From assembly GCA_023818785.1 (NCBI GenBank), contig JAMWCO010000048.1, positions 1 to 9,440 on the forward strand: a stretch of DNA of 9,440 nt, read 5' to 3'. The notes under the pieces were generated by a model. That model saw nothing but the letters and a program-made list of their open reading frames with translations, had not been told where the DNA came from and searched no databases. The position numbers were made by a program, and so were the translations under genes. This DNA is from Candidatus Omnitrophota bacterium (lineage in GTDB: Bacteria; Ratteibacteria; UBA8468; B48-G9; JAFGKM01). Positions 6,491 through 9,440 of this stretch are shown here, in pieces; positions within the stretch are counted from its first letter, which is position 1, and every line of letters starts with the position of its first letter.

Positions 6491-7759
6491 TTAAATTTCA
6501 CTTATTATATCTTTTAATTTCTCCTCTTTCCCTTTTGATGATATAACCGCAAGATATGAATTTTCTTTTTTAAATATTTCATTTGCAACTTCTTCTACTT
6601 GGTTTCTTTTTACCTTTTCAATTTTTTTGACTATCTCATTTATATTCTCCATTTTCTTTTTCAATAATTTTTGTTCTCCTATCCATATCATGTATTCAAG
6701 ATTATCTTCAAGTCCCATTAGAAATTGCGAGATTAAAAAATTTTTACTCCTTTCTACTTCATCTTTTTTTACTCCTTTTTCTTTCATTCCCTTTATAACT
6801 TTAATTATTTCTAAAAGTGCTTTTTCTAAATTTTCAGGAGATACTCCAGCAGAAATATTGTAAATTCCTGTATCTTGATATTGTCTTACAAAACTTCTAA
6901 TTTCATAAGCAAGTCCAAGTTCTTCCCTTATTTTATTGAACAATCTACTGCTCATATTCCCACCTAAAATTATATTTAATATAGATAAAGGATATCTTTT
7001 TTCATCTTCAAAGGAATATGTAAATCCACCAAAAGAAATATGTGTCTGTTCTGTTTCTTTTATCATAAGTTTAATTTTAGGTCCATCTATTTTGCCTTCC
7101 CATTTTTCAAATTGATTCTCTTCTTTCCTTTCAATATCTCCAAAGAACTTATCAAAAATTTCTTTTAATTTTTTTTCTTCAAAATTCCCAGCAACACTTA
7201 CAACAATATTTTCTCCAGTATATTTTGATTTTATATAATCAATCAAATCATTTCTTTGTATTTTTGTTAATGTTTCTGGAGTTCCTGATATTGGGACTCC
7301 AAGTGGATGGTCTTCAAAGATTAAATTATCAAATAATTCATGAACATACTTTGCTGGAATATCGCGGTACATATTTATCTCTTCAATAATTACATTTCTT
7401 TCTTTATTTATATCATCCTCTTTTAAAAGAGGATTTTTTATCATATCTGATAGAACATCAAAACTCAATTCAATATATTTATCAAGGATTTTAATCCAGT
7501 AACATGTCCCTTCTGTTGAAGTAAATCCATTAAATGTTCCTCCAACTCCTTCAATTGTTTCTTTTATTTCATTACATGACCTTTTTTTTGTTCCTTTAAA
7601 TAATAAATGTTCAATAAAATGTGAAATTCCTGCAAATTTTGGATTTTCATATCTACTCCCAGTTTTTATAAATACACCAATAGCGACTGAGTGAAATTCC
7701 TTAAATTTTTTATATATAAGTTTTAATCCATTTGGTATTTTATATTCCTTCCAATCCAT
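6491..7759 (-). CDS. M16-family zinc metallopeptidase (processing-peptidase/YmxG-like)
   Basis: A 422-residue protein of the single-chain M16B size. The inverted zinc motif HFIEH is at residues 47-51 (H47 and H51 ligands, E50 catalytic). The distal zinc glutamate is E127 in ERNVIIEEI, 76 residues after H51 as in active family members, so this is a catalytic rather than a degenerate subunit. The N-terminal NGLKLIYKK and GSRYENPKFAGISHFIEH segments and the C-terminal-half signature SSRLFNKIREELGLAYEI (residues 265-282) complete the two-domain layout. No signal peptide is visible, so it is probably cytoplasmic; it likely trims peptides, but the substrate is unknown. The start is supported by AAGGAAG five bases upstream. 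It is first in the operon with bioY and asd and diverges from the isomerase gene. Confidence 0.93.
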   Translation of the reverse strand: MDWKEYKIPNGLKLIYKKFKEFHSVAIGVFIKTGSRYENPKFAGISHFIEHLLFKGTKKRSCNEIKETIEGVGGTFNGFTSTEGTCYWIKILDKYIELSFDVLSDMIKNPLLKEDDINKERNVIIEEINMYRDIPAKYVHELFDNLIFEDHPLGVPISGTPETLTKIQRNDLIDYIKSKYTGENIVVSVAGNFEEKKLKEIFDKFFGDIERKEENQFEKWEGKIDGPKIKLMIKETEQTHISFGGFTYSFEDEKRYPLSILNIILGGNMSSRLFNKIREELGLAYEIRSFVRQYQDTGIYNISAGVSPENLEKALLEIIKVIKGMKEKGVKKDEVERSKNFLISQFLMGLEDNLEYMIWIGEQKLLKKKMENINEIVKKIEKVKRNQVEEVANEIFKKENSYLAVISSKGKEEKLKDIISEI

Positions 7760-7769
7760 TTTTTCTTCC

Positions 7770-7798
7770 TTGAATTTATTTTTTTTGTGATTTATAAT
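7770..7798 (+). promoter_or_regulatory. Sigma70-type promoter for the isomerase gene
   Basis: TTGAAT (7770-7775) and a consensus TATAAT (7793-7798) are spaced by exactly 17 bases. The expected transcript start is near 7805, giving a leader of about 40 bases that ends in a strong ribosome site. No operator-like palindrome was recognised in the leader. Confidence 0.6.
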
Positions 7799-7822
7799 AC
7801 CATAAAAATTGAAAAATTTAAA
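7794..7822 (-). promoter_or_regulatory. Possible sigma70-type promoter for the M16-bioY-asd operon
   Basis: On the - strand, TTTAAA (7822-7817) and TATTAT (7799-7794) are separated by 17 bases, about 35 bases before the M16 start. The -10 overlaps the -10 of the opposite promoter. The match is only moderate in such AT-rich DNA. Confidence 0.35.
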
Positions 7823-7832
7823 TAATTAAAAG

Positions 7833-7840
7833 AAAGGAGG
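7833..7840 (+). promoter_or_regulatory. Strong Shine-Dalgarno site of the isomerase gene
   Basis: AAAGGAGG lies four bases before the ATG at 7845. It is the best ribosome site in the window and fixes this start. Confidence 0.8.
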
Positions 7841-7844
7841 AGAA

Positions 7845-8720
7845 ATGAGAATAGGATTTATGATGTCATTTGATAAAGAGAGGATTGAATTTGCAAAAAG
7901 GGTTGGATTTGGTAGTTGTGAATTGAGAGTAGGAGTTGAATTTGATTTTTTCCCTGGTAAAGATGGGTGGGAAACAAAGGCAAAAGAAGTAGCAGAATAT
8001 TATAAAGAAAATAATATAAGAATTTCATGTCTTGCTGGATTTTATGTTAATCATATGGACCCTGAAAAAGAAGAAGAATATAAAAAACTTGTAAGAAATG
8101 TAATAATATTGGCTGAAAAGATGGGTGTTTCTGTAGTTGCTGGTTTTTCAGGAAGGATTTTAGGAAGACCACTTGAGGAAAGTATAGGTAAATTTAAAGA
8201 AATATGGAGTGAGCACGCCAAATTTGCAGAAGACCATGGAGTTAAAATTGCTTTTGAACACTGTCCAATGGGGAATTTCTATACACCATGTAATGGAACA
8301 AATTTTATGTGTACACCAAAGATGTGGGAGATTGCTTTTTCAGAAGTTAAGTCAGAAAATATAGGACTTGAATGGGACCCAAGTCATTTAATATGCCAGT
8401 TTATAGACCCTATCATTACAATAAGGAATTTTGGTAATAGAATTTATCATATCCATGCAAAAGATGCTCATATTAACTGGGATATAGTTAAAAAATATGG
8501 TATTTGGTATCCTGGAGCAATTGAGCATTCTTTCCCTGGACTTGGAGATACTGATTGGCGTTTGTGTATAAAAGAACTTATAAGAGTTGGATATAAAAAT
8601 GATTTAAATATTGAAGGATGGCATGATTCTGTTTATAATGATAGAACTGAAAAAGGGAAGGAAGACGAAGGACTTATTATTGCATTTAAATATTTAAGTC
8701 AGTTTGTTGTTCAGGATTGA
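7845..8720 (+). CDS. Sugar-phosphate isomerase/epimerase family protein (xylose-isomerase-like TIM barrel)
   Basis: A 291-residue protein of the AP-endonuclease-2/xylose-isomerase-like TIM-barrel family, normal length. It starts with MRIGFMMSFD and RVGFGSCELRVG (residues 19-30), typical of the first two strands. Likely divalent-metal ligands sit at the expected strand ends: E138 (KIAFEHCP), D178 and H181 (LEWDPSHL), H204 in IYHIHAKDAH and E257 in LNIEGWHD. The complete E/D/H/E set predicts an active isomerase or epimerase acting on a keto- or aldo-sugar, or on an inositol-type compound; the exact substrate cannot be read from the sequence. There is no signal peptide, so it is cytoplasmic. It has its own promoter and strong ribosome site, and a GH2 gene begins 114 bases downstream. 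A role in using the sugar released by that hydrolase is plausible inference. Confidence 0.9.
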   Translation: MRIGFMMSFDKERIEFAKRVGFGSCELRVGVEFDFFPGKDGWETKAKEVAEYYKENNIRISCLAGFYVNHMDPEKEEEYKKLVRNVIILAEKMGVSVVAGFSGRILGRPLEESIGKFKEIWSEHAKFAEDHGVKIAFEHCPMGNFYTPCNGTNFMCTPKMWEIAFSEVKSENIGLEWDPSHLICQFIDPIITIRNFGNRIYHIHAKDAHINWDIVKKYGIWYPGAIEHSFPGLGDTDWRLCIKELIRVGYKNDLNIEGWHDSVYNDRTEKGKEDEGLIIAFKYLSQFVVQD

Positions 8721-8834
8721 TCAAAATTTTCCAAAAGATGCTGGGTTATGATAAAAGAAATTTTAAAGTATACAGAAAAATTTGGACATTATGAAAGAAT
8801 AAAAATAAAGTGATTATTTTAAAAATGAATTAAA
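8721..8834 (+). other. 114-base spacer between isomerase and GH2 genes
   Basis: There is no convincing terminator and no good promoter here. The only pairing noticed is TCCAAA (8730-8735) with TTTGGA (8780-8785), which has too long a loop to matter. A 21-codon ORF (8748-8813) lies in the isomerase frame but lacks a ribosome site. The last 20 bases before the GH2 start contain no recognisable Shine-Dalgarno sequence. Confidence 0.5.
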
Positions 8835-9440
8835 ATGGTACCGAGAGAAGAATATCCAAGACCTGATTTTAAGAGAAATGAATGGATAAACTTGAATGGT
8901 TTGTGGGATTTTGAAATAGACACATCAAATTCAGGTATAGAAAAAAAATTTTATTTGCCTGATAAAAGATTTAAAGAAAAAATTCCTGTTCCTTTTCCAC
9001 CTGAAAGTAAACTATCAAAAATAGAAAATAGCGATTTTATGGTTTCTGTGTGGTACAGAAAGAAAATTGAAATTCCTGAAAGATGGAAAAATAAAAGGAT
9101 ATTTTTAAATTTTGGGGCAGTTGATTTCTTAACAAATGTCTGGATAAATGGAGAAAAATTAGGAACTCATATAGGTGGCTATACACCATTTACATTTGAA
9201 ATAACTGATTATTTAAAAAAAGAAAATGAAATTGTGGTAAATGCCTATGATGATAATAGAACTTATTTACAACCATCTGGGAAACAATCAGATAAATATA
9301 ATTACTATGGAACCTATTATACAAGAGTTACAGGAATCTGGCAGACAGTTTATCTCTATGCAACAGGGAAAAATTACATAAAAAATTTTAAAGTTTACCC
9401 GAATTATGATACAGGAGAAGTTTTGTTTTTAATAAATATA
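8835..9440 (+). CDS. Glycoside hydrolase family 2 protein, 3' partial (N-terminal sugar-binding domain)
   Basis: The frame is open from ATG 8835 to the right edge (202 codons), and an in-frame TGA at 8826 rules out an earlier start. The protein opens with PREEYPRPDFKRNEWINLNG and LWDFEID, the classic beginning of GH2 beta-galactosidase/beta-glucuronidase-like enzymes. It continues with the jelly-roll domain: VWYRKKIEIP, NVWINGEKLG (residues 101-110), GGYTPFTFEITDYL (114-127) and YYTRVTGIWQTVYL (161-174). Strands of the immunoglobulin-like domain begin at the end of the window. The catalytic barrel and its two glutamates lie outside, so activity and substrate (beta-galactoside, -mannoside or -glucuronide) cannot be judged. 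No signal peptide is seen, suggesting an intracellular enzyme acting on imported oligosaccharides. It follows the isomerase gene on the same strand, and there is no clear ribosome site. Confidence 0.92.
   Translation, partial: MVPREEYPRPDFKRNEWINLNGLWDFEIDTSNSGIEKKFYLPDKRFKEKIPVPFPPESKLSKIENSDFMVSVWYRKKIEIPERWKNKRIFLNFGAVDFLTNVWINGEKLGTHIGGYTPFTFEITDYLKKENEIVVNAYDDNRTYLQPSGKQSDKYNYYGTYYTRVTGIWQTVYLYATGKNYIKNFKVYPNYDTGEVLFLINI

Noticed and set aside
8730..8785. TCCAAA/TTTGGA inverted repeat as a terminator
   Set aside because: Six base pairs with a loop over 40 bases and no following U tract is not a credible terminator.
8718..8813. UGA readthrough or recoding extending the isomerase
   Set aside because: The frame continues to 8813, but the isomerase is already of full family length with complete metal ligands, and TGA ends several other genes here. 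No recoding signal was seen.
8748..8813. A 21-codon small ORF in the isomerase-GH2 spacer
   Set aside because: It has no ribosome site, no recognisable motif, and a length expected by chance in AT-rich DNA.

Overview
The window is a compact, very AT-rich bacterial segment with short or overlapping gene junctions, mostly Shine-Dalgarno starts and the standard code (TAA and TGA both terminate; no in-frame recoding was seen). The gene mix is a non-pyrrolysine MttB-superfamily methyltransferase beside carbohydrate-active-type proteins, plus BioY, Asd and an M16 peptidase. It suggests an uncultured low-GC, carbohydrate-degrading bacterium, for example from the Omnitrophota/Ratteibacteria-like candidate groups. 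That placement is inference from gene style, not from a marker gene. No rRNA, tRNA or CRISPR array was seen.

Region 1 (left edge to 4706, + strand) is a tightly coupled four-gene operon: the C-terminal part of a TIM-barrel, glycoside-hydrolase-like protein; a small secreted protein with a carbohydrate-binding-type beta-sandwich; an MttB-superfamily corrinoid-type methyltransferase without pyrrolysine; and an alpha-toroid protein built from six helical repeats. Junctions are ATGA, TAATG and ATGA overlaps, so the four are probably made together. The pairing of a C1 methyltransferase with glycan-type proteins is the most unusual feature of the window.

Region 2 (4707-4884) is the gap between convergent genes. 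It is filled almost entirely by a 160-bp element with about 24-bp terminal inverted repeats and abutting direct repeats, which looks like a MITE-type insertion.

Region 3 (4885-7759, - strand) is an operon transcribed M16 zinc peptidase -> bioY (biotin uptake S component) -> asd (aspartate-semialdehyde dehydrogenase). It combines a housekeeping peptidase, vitamin uptake and the entry to lysine/threonine/methionine or diaminopimelate synthesis.

Region 4 (7760-9440) begins with a divergent promoter region. The + strand then carries a sugar-phosphate isomerase/epimerase-type TIM barrel followed by the N-terminal 202 codons of a glycoside hydrolase family 2 enzyme that runs off the right edge. 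Together with region 1 this suggests a locus devoted to degrading and remodelling carbohydrates.
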